Source: Candidatus Eiseniibacteriota bacterium (GTDB taxonomy: Bacteria; Eisenbacteria; RBG-16-71-46; JAGVPR01). Taken from it: DNA of 6,758 nucleotides. The notes beneath the pieces are model-generated. The model saw only the letters and a program-made list of their open reading frames with translations, was not told where the DNA came from and ran no database searches. Location of the stretch: assembly GCA_020052115.1 (NCBI GenBank), contig JAGVPR010000186.1:1-6758 (forward strand). Direction: 5' to 3'. How positions within the stretch are numbered: position 1 is the first letter of the stretch; the number at the start of each line of letters is the position of its first letter. This document shows positions 1 to 6,359 of the stretch, piece after piece. The translations under genes were made by a program, and so were the position numbers.

Positions 1-420
<420 letters not shown>

Positions 421-444
421 AAAAACACTGTATGAGAACGCCCG

Positions 445-468
445 CCACGCACCCCGAAGGGCACGCGG
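445..468 (-). other. UUCG-tetraloop hairpin just upstream of 16S
   Basis: On the minus strand, positions 459-468 pair with 445-454 around a cUUCGg tetraloop (455-458), giving a 10-bp stem that includes three G-U pairs. It ends about 25 nucleotides before the mature 16S end. There is no U-run directly after the stem, so it is not an intrinsic terminator. A role in leader folding or 16S maturation is plausible but inferred. Confidence 0.5.
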
Positions 469-560
469 ACGCGCGATCCATGACAGAGGTGAACTCACGG
501 CCGCGGAGACGGTCCGCGAGTCCGGAGACGATTCAATCCGTCAGGCAGTGCGCTATTCGA

Positions 561-573
561 TTATCAAAGAACG
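561..573 (-). promoter_or_regulatory. boxA antitermination site of the rRNA operon
   Basis: The transcript reads CGTTCTTTGATAA, close to the E. coli rrn boxA TGCTCTTTAACAA. In known systems boxA RNA is bound by NusB-NusE (S10) and, with SuhB and other Nus factors, protects the untranslated rRNA transcript from Rho and aids ribosome assembly. It lies about 30-40 nucleotides after the predicted start, just after a boxB-like hairpin, as expected for an rRNA leader. Confidence 0.75.
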
Positions 574-583
574 AGATGACCTG

Positions 584-600
584 CGAGAGGGCTGCTCTCG
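584..600 (-). promoter_or_regulatory. boxB-like hairpin in rRNA leader
   Basis: The transcript reads CGAGAG-CAGCC-CTCTCG: a perfect 6-bp stem with a 5-nucleotide loop, at the extreme 5' end of the predicted rRNA transcript and 10 nucleotides upstream of boxA. The boxB-then-boxA order is that of rrn and lambda-type antitermination leaders. In rRNA operons boxA is the functionally important element, so a role for this hairpin is inference from position. Confidence 0.55.
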
Positions 601-610
601 GCAGAACGTC

Positions 611-639
611 ACTGTATCAACCGACCCCAAGGGAGTCAA
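611..639 (-). promoter_or_regulatory. rRNA operon promoter
   Basis: On the minus strand a -35 box TTGACT (634-639) is followed after exactly 17 bases by TACAGT (611-616). The -10 box is preceded by TGA, giving an extended -10. Immediately upstream of the -35 box is an A-rich run (AGAAGAAAAAAATGG, about 642-656) that resembles an UP element. The discriminator after the -10 box is GACGTTC, fairly GC-rich, as is common at stringently controlled rRNA promoters. The predicted start is around 602-604, about 185 nucleotides upstream of mature 16S. Position, spacing and the downstream boxA all agree; no second promoter is evident. Confidence 0.8.
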
Positions 640-714
640 CACCATTTTTTTCTTCTTCGATAGATTGCTCGCGGCCGGCCTAATCCCTAATGTTCCAAGC
701 AGATGCGCTCATCA

Positions 715-1968
715 CTACGGCGCGTCTGCCTCGGACCTCCGCACATGAATTCGCGCGAAACCGCGCTTCCCCACGCGAAGCACGAAGCTGCCGTCATCGG
801 GCGCCGGAACCTCTTCCTCTTCGTCCTCGATCCGGCGCCCATCCACCTCCACACCCCCCTGGCGCACCAGCCGCCGCGCCTGGCTCGCCGTGGCGGCGAG
901 ACCCGCCTCGCGCATTGCGGCGATGATCCAGACACCTCGCCCCCGGGGCGAGACGAAGACGTCCGCGATGGTCTCGGGTAATCCGCCGGCGCGAAAGACG
1001 CGGTCGAAACCCGCCTCCGCTTGTTCTGCGGCTTCCGGCCCGTGATACATGCGCACGATCTCGCGCGCAAGGCGGGCCTTCGCATCGCGCGGATTCACTG
1101 CACCCGCGCCCATGTCCTGCTCCACCTTCGCGATCGCCTCCGCGGGCAGATCGGTCACGAGCCGGAAATACCGGAGGATCAGCCCGTCCGGGATCGACAT
1201 CAGCTTCCCGTATATCTCGCCGGGCGGCTCATCCACGCCGACGTAGTTTCCAAGGCTCTTGCTCATCCGCGCCACGCCGTCTATTCCCTCGAGAATCGGG
1301 AGCGTGAGGATGATCTGGGGCTCTTGCCCGAACTCCTGTTGCATCTGGCGGCCCACGAGCAGATTGAACTTCTGCTCCGTCCCGCCGATCTCGATGTCCG
1401 ACCGGATCGCGACCGAGTCATACCCCTGCATGAGCGGGTAGAACAGCTCGTGGAGGCTGATGGGCAGCCCTTTGGACATGCGCGCCTCGAAATCGTCGCG
1501 CTCCAGAAGCCGCGCCACCGTCAGGCGCGCCGCGAGGGACATGATCTCCTCGAAACGCATCGGCGCGAACCACTCCCCGTTCTCGCGAACCTCTGTCCGG
1601 GCTGGATCGAGCACCTTGAAGAACTGGCGCTTGTAGGTCTCCGCGTTGCGGAGCACCTGCTCCCGCGTCAACCGCGGCCGCGTCTCGCTCCGCTGACTCG
1701 GATCCCCGACCATGCCCGTGTAGTCGCCCACGACGAGCACGACCACATGCCCGAGGTCCTGGAACTGCCGCAGCTTTCTCAGGCCGACCGTATGCCCCAG
1801 GTGGATATCGGGCGCGGTAGGGTCAAACCCCTGCTTCACGCGCAGGGGCGCGCCGGTGCGCACCGATCGCTCGAGCTTTCGCACCAGCTCTTCCTGCGGA
1901 AGCACCTCTTCCGCGCCGGAGCCGATTACCTCGAGCTGGCGGCCGATCTCTGGATCCGGATGGCGCAC
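715..1968 (-). CDS. tyrS: Tyrosyl-tRNA synthetase
   Basis: This cytosolic class I aminoacyl-tRNA synthetase activates tyrosine with ATP and charges tRNA-Tyr. From a GTG start at 1968 it is 417 residues. Residues 50-59 contain PTAPDIHLGH, the HIGH-type ATP motif, in the form typical of the TyrZ-like group of bacterial TyrRS. The tyrosine-pocket pattern follows (Y177, Q181, D184), then the KMSKS loop as RMSKS (234-238), where the catalytic second lysine is kept and the first position is Arg. The C-terminal part from about 340 looks like an S4-type RNA-binding domain (ASQARRLVRQGGVEVDG). An in-frame TTG at 1998 would add 10 residues, but its nearest purine run is only 2 bases away. The GTG at 1968 has GGAGG (1974-1978) at a spacing of 5, and the protein then begins close to where relatives begin. 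The gene ends with TAG 110 bp before the rRNA promoter start, on the same strand, with no visible terminator between. Confidence 0.96.
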   Translation of the reverse strand: MRHPDPEIGRQLEVIGSGAEEVLPQEELVRKLERSVRTGAPLRVKQGFDPTAPDIHLGHTVGLRKLRQFQDLGHVVVLVVGDYTGMVGDPSQRSETRPRLTREQVLRNAETYKRQFFKVLDPARTEVRENGEWFAPMRFEEIMSLAARLTVARLLERDDFEARMSKGLPISLHELFYPLMQGYDSVAIRSDIEIGGTEQKFNLLVGRQMQQEFGQEPQIILTLPILEGIDGVARMSKSLGNYVGVDEPPGEIYGKLMSIPDGLILRYFRLVTDLPAEAIAKVEQDMGAGAVNPRDAKARLAREIVRMYHGPEAAEQAEAGFDRVFRAGGLPETIADVFVSPRGRGVWIIAAMREAGLAATASQARRLVRQGGVEVDGRRIEDEEEEVPAPDDGSFVLRVGKRGFARIHVRRSEADAP

Positions 1969-1973
1969 GGCAA

Positions 1974-1978
1974 CCTCC
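1974..1978 (-). promoter_or_regulatory. Shine-Dalgarno deciding the tyrS start
   Basis: GGAGG on the minus strand, 5 bases before the GTG at 1968. It lies inside the longer open frame that starts with TTG at 1998, and is the main reason to prefer the shorter 417-residue protein. Confidence 0.6.
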
Positions 1979-2056
1979 ACGCCGTCAGAAAGGGACAAAG
2001 CCCTTGAAAACCATGTCGCGGAGCGGGACGCTTCCGCACAGGCAGGGATTTCCGAC

Positions 2057-2062
2057 TACAAT
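2057..2062 (+). promoter_or_regulatory. Candidate -10 box for the PBP gene
   Basis: TACAAT (5 of 6 to consensus) lies about 75 bases before the PBP start codon. The -35 region (about 2032-2039, TTCCGCAC) is weak. Transcription would start near 2069, overlapping the -10 box proposed for the divergent tyrS gene. Confidence 0.35.
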
Positions 2063-2068
2063 CGAGAG

Positions 2069-2097
2069 AGGATATCAAGCTTGAGGGGGTCGCGCAA
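2069..2097 (-). promoter_or_regulatory. Candidate tyrS promoter
   Basis: On the minus strand TTGCGC (2092-2097) is separated by 17 bases from TATCCT (2069-2074), which is preceded by TGA (extended -10). Each hexamer matches the sigma-70-type consensus at 4 of 6 positions. The start would be near 2062, giving a leader of about 95 nucleotides. The leader shows no T-box features. Confidence 0.5.
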
Positions 2098-2103
2098 CGG
2101 CGG

Positions 2104-2119
2104 GGCGCCTTTTGGCGCC
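2104..2119 (+). other. Perfect hairpin next to the PBP ribosome site
   Basis: GGCGCC-TTTT-GGCGCC: a perfect 6-bp GC stem with a T4 loop that ends one base before the GGAGGAGG Shine-Dalgarno (2120-2127). It would be part of the 5' untranslated region. No T-run follows the stem, so it is not a normal terminator. It could influence ribosome access or mRNA stability, but this is only a structural prediction. Confidence 0.4.
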
Positions 2120-2136
2120 GGAGGAGGCTCGTCCGG

Positions 2137-4221
2137 GTGAAGAATTTTCTGATCGCCTTCGCGGCCGTCCTGGCACTCGGGGCGGTTGGTCTGGCCGGGC
2201 TCTTCCTGTGGGCGGGAGACGATCTCCCGACGCCGAGCGCCTTCCAGCAGATCACTCCGAGGGCGAGCACCCGAATCTACGACTCTCGGGGCCTGTTCAT
2301 CGACCAGCTCTACCAGGAGAACCGCCAGGTCGTCTCCCTCGACCAGATCTCCCCCCGCTTCCTGCAAGCGGTCGTGGACATCGAGGATCACCGGTTCCGG
2401 CAGCATTGGGGCGTGGACGTCTTCGGCGTGATGCGCGCCGTCTTGCGCAACGTCGTGCGGCGCGACATCGTCGGCCAGGGCGCCAGCACTCTCACCCAGC
2501 AGCTCGCCCGCAACCTCTTCCTCACCCGTGAGAAGACATTCTCCCGCAAGCTGAAGGAGCTCCTCCTGGCGCTTCGCATCGAGCGGACGTTCACGAAGGA
2601 TGAGATCCTCGAGATGTACGTCAACCAGATCTACTTCGGCGATGGGGCCTACGGCATCCAAGCGACCTCGCGCAAGATCTACGGAAGGGACTGTTCCTCG
2701 CTGACGCTGTCGGAGGCGGCGCTGCTCGCGGGTCTGCCGCGGAATCCGTGGCGGTATTCACCGCACCGTTACCCCGACGCGGCAAAGAAGCGCCGCGCCA
2801 TCGTCCTGCGCCGCATGCTCGACGAAGGACACATCACGCCGGCGGAAATGGAGAAGGCGGCCGCGGCGCCGCTCGAGTCCGGAAGCGGCGTTCCCATCGG
2901 GGACACGGCCCCTTACCTCATAGAGATGACCCGCAGGTACTTGCTCGACCGCTACGGAGCGCAGCAGGTATTCGAGGGCGGCCTCTCGGTGTACACGACG
3001 CTGGACCTCGAGCTTCAGCGTCACGCGGCCGCGGCGACGGAGGAGCATATGCTCGTCCTCGAGGACAAGAACAAGTACCGTGCGTCGCAGCGCCGCGGCG
3101 GCGCCGAGGTGGCGCAGGGCTCGACATCGGTTCCCTACCTGCAAGGCGCGGCCGTCGTGCTGGAGGCGAGCACGGGGAAGGTGCGCGCGCTCGTCGGCGG
3201 ACGAGACTATCACGACTCCTCGTTCAACCGGGCGGTCCAGGCGAAGCGCCAGCCCGGATCCGCGTTCAAGCCGTTCATCTACACGGCTGCGATCGAGCGG
3301 GGATTCCGGCCCACCGACATGCTGCTCGACGCCCCGACCACTTTTCGCTTGAGTGATGGCCAGAGCTGGACCGTGCACAACTACGATCCCGATTTCGCGG
3401 GGCCGGTGACGCTGCGCTATGCGCTCCAGCGTTCGATCAATGTGCCGGCGGCCCGGCTCCTGCAACAGATCGGACCAAGAGCAGCGGTCGAGTGCGCTGA
3501 AAGTATGGGCATCAAGAGCCCGATCCCGGCTTACCTCTCGATCGCGCTCGGCACCGCGGAAGTGACGCTCTGGGAACTAACCTCCTCGTATTCGGCGTTC
3601 GCGAACCAGGGGATCCGCGCTGAGCCGTACTTCATCGAGAAGGTCGTGGACCGCGACGGGAACGTGCTCGAGCAGAACCACCCGGTGTCGGAGGAAGCGC
3701 TCGACCCGAACACCGCGTACACGATGGTCGGCATGCTGCGGGCTGTCGTGGACGAAGGCACCGGCGCGCCGGCGCGCAAGGAGGGTTTCGACCGTCCGGC
3801 CGGCGGCAAGACCGGAACGACCGACGATTTCACAGACGCATGGTTCGTGGGCTTCACGCCGGATGTCGTGTGCGGCGTCTGGGTGGGGTTCGACGTGAAG
3901 CGGCCGATCGGACACAAGATGACGGGCGCGGTCGCCGCGCTTCCGATCTGGACGAAGATCATGATCGCCGCCGGACGCGGCAAGCCTGTCGCTGAATTCC
4001 CGCCGCCGAGCGGGGTGACGACGGTGAGAATCTGCTCGGAGTCGGGCCTCCTGGCCAGCCCGAACTGCCCCATCGTCACGAACGAGCCGTTCCGAGGGCA
4101 GGACCTTCCCACGCGCTACTGCTACATCCACGATGGGCGGTACCGTCCGAAGGCGGATGAGGAGGTTGATTTCCGCCGGATTGACGAGCGAGCGCTCCGC
4201 GAGCTCGAGAAGCGCCGCTAG
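2137..4221 (+). CDS. Class A penicillin-binding protein (PBP1A-type, GT51 plus transpeptidase)
   Basis: This bifunctional peptidoglycan synthase polymerises lipid II into glycan strands and cross-links the stem peptides at the outer face of the cytoplasmic membrane. It is 694 residues, beginning at GTG 2137 with GGAGG ending 9 bases upstream. Residues 4-26 form one N-terminal membrane anchor. The GT51 domain (about 45-230) shows IEDHRF with catalytic Glu83, GQGASTLTQQLARNLFL (113-129), RKLKELLLALRIER (137-150, second Glu at 141) and MYVNQIYFG. The transpeptidase domain (about 330-610) has SAFK (nucleophile Ser375, Lys378), SIN (433-435) and KTGT (558-561). The C-terminal tail has Cys633, Cys644 and Cys662 in the CxxSG...CP arrangement seen in many PBP1A proteins. 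It is shorter than E. coli PBP1A (about 850) but normal for the wider family. All catalytic motifs are intact. PBP1A, PBP1F and PBP2-type names cannot be separated by eye, so I give no symbol. It stands as a single gene between divergent tyrS and a convergent phosphorylase. Confidence 0.97.
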   Translation: MKNFLIAFAAVLALGAVGLAGLFLWAGDDLPTPSAFQQITPRASTRIYDSRGLFIDQLYQENRQVVSLDQISPRFLQAVVDIEDHRFRQHWGVDVFGVMRAVLRNVVRRDIVGQGASTLTQQLARNLFLTREKTFSRKLKELLLALRIERTFTKDEILEMYVNQIYFGDGAYGIQATSRKIYGRDCSSLTLSEAALLAGLPRNPWRYSPHRYPDAAKKRRAIVLRRMLDEGHITPAEMEKAAAAPLESGSGVPIGDTAPYLIEMTRRYLLDRYGAQQVFEGGLSVYTTLDLELQRHAAAATEEHMLVLEDKNKYRASQRRGGAEVAQGSTSVPYLQGAAVVLEASTGKVRALVGGRDYHDSSFNRAVQAKRQPGSAFKPFIYTAAIERGFRPTDMLLDAPTTFRLSDGQSWTVHNYDPDFAGPVTLRYALQRSINVPAARLLQQIGPRAAVECAESMGIKSPIPAYLSIALGTAEVTLWELTSSYSAFANQGIRAEPYFIEKVVDRDGNVLEQNHPVSEEALDPNTAYTMVGMLRAVVDEGTGAPARKEGFDRPAGGKTGTTDDFTDAWFVGFTPDVVCGVWVGFDVKRPIGHKMTGAVAALPIWTKIMIAAGRGKPVAEFPPPSGVTTVRICSESGLLASPNCPIVTNEPFRGQDLPTRYCYIHDGRYRPKADEEVDFRRIDERALRELEKRR

Positions 4222-4227
4222 AGAGGA

Positions 4228-5574
4228 CTAGTACGTCAGCGGCGTGGACCAACCGCGCCAGGGCTGTTCCCCCGACCGGCTCACGACGGCGTGGATCATC
4301 CGCCTCTCGGGCGCCGCGGCCCGCGTGATCAGGTAGGCGGCACGCGTCCGCGACACCCACTCCCCGGCGCTCCCGCGCGAGAAACGGATGCGGGCGAGCG
4401 TGTCACCCTTTCGCACGGTGCTCCCGTGGACGCAATCCAGAATCAACCCCGCGCCGGCGTCAATCGTGTCCTCCACACGCCGGCGCCCCCCGCCCATGTC
4501 AGTGACGATCTCGGCGATCGCCCTCGGATCAATGTCGGCGACGGTGCCGTCGGCCGGCGACTCCACGACCACTTCGTGCGCCGCGCGCGGGAGCAGCGAC
4601 GGATCGTCGGCCACTCGCGGATCGCCGCCCTGCGCACTCACCATCTCGCGAAACTTCGCGAGAGCGCTCCCATCGCGGATCCGCTCCTCGAGCCGGCGCG
4701 ACGCCGCGAACAGATCCGGTGCGACTCCCGCGAGAACGAGCATCGCCGCGGCCGTCACGAACGTGACCTCCGTGAGATCGGGGGGTGCGGTCCCGCGAAG
4801 CACCGCGATCGCCTCTTCCACCTCGACGGCATTGCCCACAGCCGCCCCGAGCGGGCGGTCCATGTCGGTCAGGAATGCGACGGCGCGGCGGCCGAAGGCG
4901 CCGGCGACGGAGACGAGCTCCGCCGCAAGCGCGGCGGCACGCGAGCGATCGGCGAAGAAAGCGCCGCGGCCGACCTTGACATCGAAAACGAGGTTTTCCG
5001 GCCCAGCCGCGATCTTCTTCGAGAGGATGCTGCTCGCGATGAGCGGGAGGGACTCGACCGTGGCCGTGACGTCGCGCAGCGCATACATGCGACGGTCTGC
5101 CGGCACGAGGTCGTCGCTCTGGCCCGCCATCGCCACGCCGACCCGGGCGAGCGTCCCGACGAATTCGTCCGGCGAGAGCCCGGTGCGGAATCCCGGGATG
5201 GACTCCAACTTGTCGAGCGTGCCGCCGGTGTGGCCCAGGCCGCGCCCTGAGATCATCGGCACGCGCACGCCTTCGGCGGCGACGAGCGGCGCCAGTGCCA
5301 GAGAGACCTTGTCACCGACGCCGCCGGTGGAGTGCTTGTCCGCGGTCGGCCCCAGGGCTGAGAGATCGAGAACGCGGCCCGAGTCGATCATCGCGCGAGT
5401 CAGTGCCACCGTCTCCTCGCGTGACATGCCGCGAAAGAGCACGGCCATGAGGAACGCGGCCATCTGGTAGTCGGCGACCTCGCGGTTCAGATAGCCGCCG
5501 ACGAAGCTCCGGATCTCATCCTCGCTGAGGTGACCGCCGTCGCGCTTTCGGGCTATGAGAATGCGTGGGTTCAT
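4228..5574 (-). CDS. deoA: Pyrimidine-nucleoside (thymidine) phosphorylase
   Basis: This cytosolic nucleoside-salvage enzyme splits thymidine, deoxyuridine or uridine with phosphate into base and (deoxy)ribose-1-phosphate. It is 448 residues from ATG 5574, which has GGAG 7 bases upstream. An in-frame GTG at 5616 would add 14 residues rich in Arg and unlike the family, so it is not used. Visible motifs are the N-terminal LIARKRDGG, KHSTGGVGDK (80-89, phosphate site), the family signature SGRGLGHTGGTLDKLE (109-124), and substrate residues Arg167, Ser182 and Lys186 with the same spacing as R171/S186/K190 of E. coli thymidine phosphorylase. The C-terminal domain (about 335-430) is complete. Thymidine-specific (DeoA) and broad pyrimidine (Pdp) forms share these motifs, so specificity is open and deoA is used loosely. 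The gene is alone: no other deo or cdd gene is adjacent. It is divergent from tetR and convergent with the PBP gene. Confidence 0.95.
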   Translation of the reverse strand: MNPRILIARKRDGGHLSEDEIRSFVGGYLNREVADYQMAAFLMAVLFRGMSREETVALTRAMIDSGRVLDLSALGPTADKHSTGGVGDKVSLALAPLVAAEGVRVPMISGRGLGHTGGTLDKLESIPGFRTGLSPDEFVGTLARVGVAMAGQSDDLVPADRRMYALRDVTATVESLPLIASSILSKKIAAGPENLVFDVKVGRGAFFADRSRAAALAAELVSVAGAFGRRAVAFLTDMDRPLGAAVGNAVEVEEAIAVLRGTAPPDLTEVTFVTAAAMLVLAGVAPDLFAASRRLEERIRDGSALAKFREMVSAQGGDPRVADDPSLLPRAAHEVVVESPADGTVADIDPRAIAEIVTDMGGGRRRVEDTIDAGAGLILDCVHGSTVRKGDTLARIRFSRGSAGEWVSRTRAAYLITRAAAPERRMIHAVVSRSGEQPWRGWSTPLTY

Positions 5575-5640
5575 CCGGCAGCTCCGTCCCCGGGCCCTTC
5601 GACCTGCCGGCGGCACCGAGCCGCCTGACCGAACGGCCTC

Positions 5641-5669
5641 AGATTAGGAGGCACGCTTCCCGGCGGCAA
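5641..5669 (-). promoter_or_regulatory. Candidate promoter of the phosphorylase gene
   Basis: On the minus strand TTGCCG (5664-5669) and TAATCT (5641-5646) are 17 bases apart, with 4 of 6 and 3 of 6 consensus matches. The start would be near 5634, leaving a leader of about 60 nucleotides that contains a perfect 6-bp hairpin (5609-5614 with 5620-5625). This is a weak match and is offered as the best candidate only. Confidence 0.3.
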
Positions 5670-5678
5670 GCGCGATTG

Positions 5679-5707
5679 TTGACCCTCGGCCGTGACCGGA
5701 CTATCCT
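5679..5707 (+). promoter_or_regulatory. tetR promoter
   Basis: TTGACC (5679-5684) and TATCCT (5702-5707) are separated by exactly 17 bases, matching 5 of 6 and 4 of 6 consensus positions. Transcription would start near 5714, about 30 nucleotides before the tetR start codon and right at the left edge of the proposed operator. Confidence 0.65.
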
Positions 5708-5714
5708 CTGCAAT

Positions 5715-5730
5715 GTGAACGTCCATTCGC
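5715..5730 (+). promoter_or_regulatory. Putative TetR operator 1 (autoregulation)
   Basis: GTGAACG-TC-CATTCGC is an imperfect palindrome (7-bp half sites, 5 of 7 complementary, 2-bp centre). It is placed over the predicted tetR transcription start. It matches the site upstream of the adaptor gene at 11 of 16 bases, and all five differences are transitions. Both fit GTGAAYG-N2-CRTTCRC, resembling TGAA...TTCA operators of TetR-family repressors. Binding by the adjacent regulator is inferred. Confidence 0.6.
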
Positions 5731-5743
5731 TAATGGCGCAACG

Positions 5744-6343
5744 ATGAGCCGAGAGAAGCTCCGCACCGAGCTCCGCAAGGAGCAGATCGCCCAAGCGGCC
5801 ATCGAGCTCGTCGCCCAGCGTGGTCTCAGCGGCTTCAGCGTCGCGTCGCTCGCCGATCGCGTGGGGCTTGTGCCGTCGGCGATCTACCGGCACTTCCGAA
5901 GCAAGGACGAGGTGCTGGACGCCGCGCTCGATCTCATCCAGCAGAAGTTGGTCGCGAACACCCGTGCCGTGTGCGACGAGACATCCGATGCGTCCGAGCG
6001 CCTCCGGCGGCTCCTGATGCGGCATGTGCAGATGTTTCGCGAGAACCAAGCTGTCCCGCGCATCATCTTCGCAGAAGAGCCCTATGCCGGGCGATCGGAG
6101 CGCAAGGCCATCACGGCCCGCATCATTCGCAGCTACCTGGACCGGGTCGCCGAAATCGTACGCCAGGGGCAGCGGGACGGTGACCTCCGGAAGGACCTCA
6201 ACCCCGCGACGGTCTCCATCATGTTCCTCGGACTCGTGCAGCCGGCCGGCGTCCTTTGGTTCGTCACCGACGGGCGGTTCGATGTCGCCCGCCACCTCAG
6301 AAGCGCCTGGGAGGTGTTCCATGATGCGATCCGCGCGGATTGA
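5744..6343 (+). CDS. TetR/AcrR-family transcriptional repressor
   Basis: This 199-residue DNA-binding regulator has a length typical of the family. Residues 12-58 form the TetR N-terminal domain: helix 1 (EQIAQAAIELVAQRG), then the helix-turn-helix (about 32-51, FSVASLADRVGLVPSAIYRH) and the conserved YRHF...K (48-54). The remaining helical region (about 60-199) would bind the inducer and form the dimer; its ligand cannot be read from sequence. The ATG at 5744 is the only sensible start, though no Shine-Dalgarno precedes it. A tiny frame (ATG 5733, four codons) ends in ATGA overlapping this start. The gene lies 75 bp upstream of a HlyD-type adaptor, and similar palindromes stand before both, pointing to local repression of itself and of an efflux operon. 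This resembles the E. coli cecR(ybiH)-ybhGFSR layout, but orthology is not shown. Confidence 0.93.
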   Translation: MSREKLRTELRKEQIAQAAIELVAQRGLSGFSVASLADRVGLVPSAIYRHFRSKDEVLDAALDLIQQKLVANTRAVCDETSDASERLRRLLMRHVQMFRENQAVPRIIFAEEPYAGRSERKAITARIIRSYLDRVAEIVRQGQRDGDLRKDLNPATVSIMFLGLVQPAGVLWFVTDGRFDVARHLRSAWEVFHDAIRAD

Positions 6344-6345
6344 CA
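6340..6345 (+). promoter_or_regulatory. Consensus -35 box for the adaptor gene
   Basis: A perfect TTGACA overlaps the tetR stop codon (TGA 6341-6343). The best -10 at 17-bp spacing is AATGCT (6363-6368), only 3 of 6, and it lies inside the proposed operator. The adaptor gene may therefore have its own repressible promoter besides read-through from tetR. Confidence 0.4.
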
Positions 6346-6359
6346 TCGCACGCGGTTAT

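Larger units (their letters stand above)
421..604 (-). other. 16S rRNA leader (transcribed spacer)
   Basis: This stretch of about 185 nucleotides lies between the predicted rRNA transcription start (about 604) and the mature 16S end. Reading in the transcript direction it holds a boxB-like hairpin, a boxA site, a central stretch in which I see no clear element, a UUCG-capped hairpin, and a U-rich segment (TGTTTTTACTACGG) just before 16S. Small open frames here have no plausible ribosome site and are not genes. The partner strand of the usual RNase III processing stem would lie 3' of 16S, outside the window, so that pairing cannot be tested. Confidence 0.75.

Noticed and set aside
673..680. 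GGCCGGCC palindrome between tyrS and the rRNA promoter as a terminator
   Set aside because: It has no loop and no following T-run on the minus strand, so it is more likely a chance GC palindrome.
1021..2007. Plus-strand open frame of 328 codons
   Set aside because: It lies antisense to tyrS, whose HIGH and KMSKS motifs are unmistakable. Its His/Arg/Leu-rich composition is that of a shadow frame in GC-rich DNA.
1985..2014. Nine-codon minus-strand ORF (MVFKGFVPF) before tyrS, considered as an attenuator leader peptide
   Set aside because: It has no tyrosine codons and no terminator/antiterminator pair follows. The small AAGGG/CCCTT hairpin overlapping it has only a 5-bp stem.
1969..2062. T-box riboswitch upstream of tyrS
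   Set aside because: The leader is only about 95 nt, with no T-box consensus and no terminator.
4291..5470. Two long plus-strand open frames opposite the phosphorylase
   Set aside because: The minus-strand gene has the full thymidine phosphorylase signature; the plus frames are low-complexity Arg/Ser/Pro-rich shadows.
5609..5625. GGCGGC-ACCGA-GCCGCC hairpin in the phosphorylase leader as a regulatory element
   Set aside because: It is a 6-bp GC stem in GC-rich DNA, away from the ribosome site and with no matching riboswitch features. It is noted only as part of the leader.
5639..6346. Minus-strand open frame of 235 codons opposite tetR
   Set aside because: The plus strand encodes a complete TetR protein with an intact helix-turn-helix, and the minus frame shows no family motif or ribosome site.
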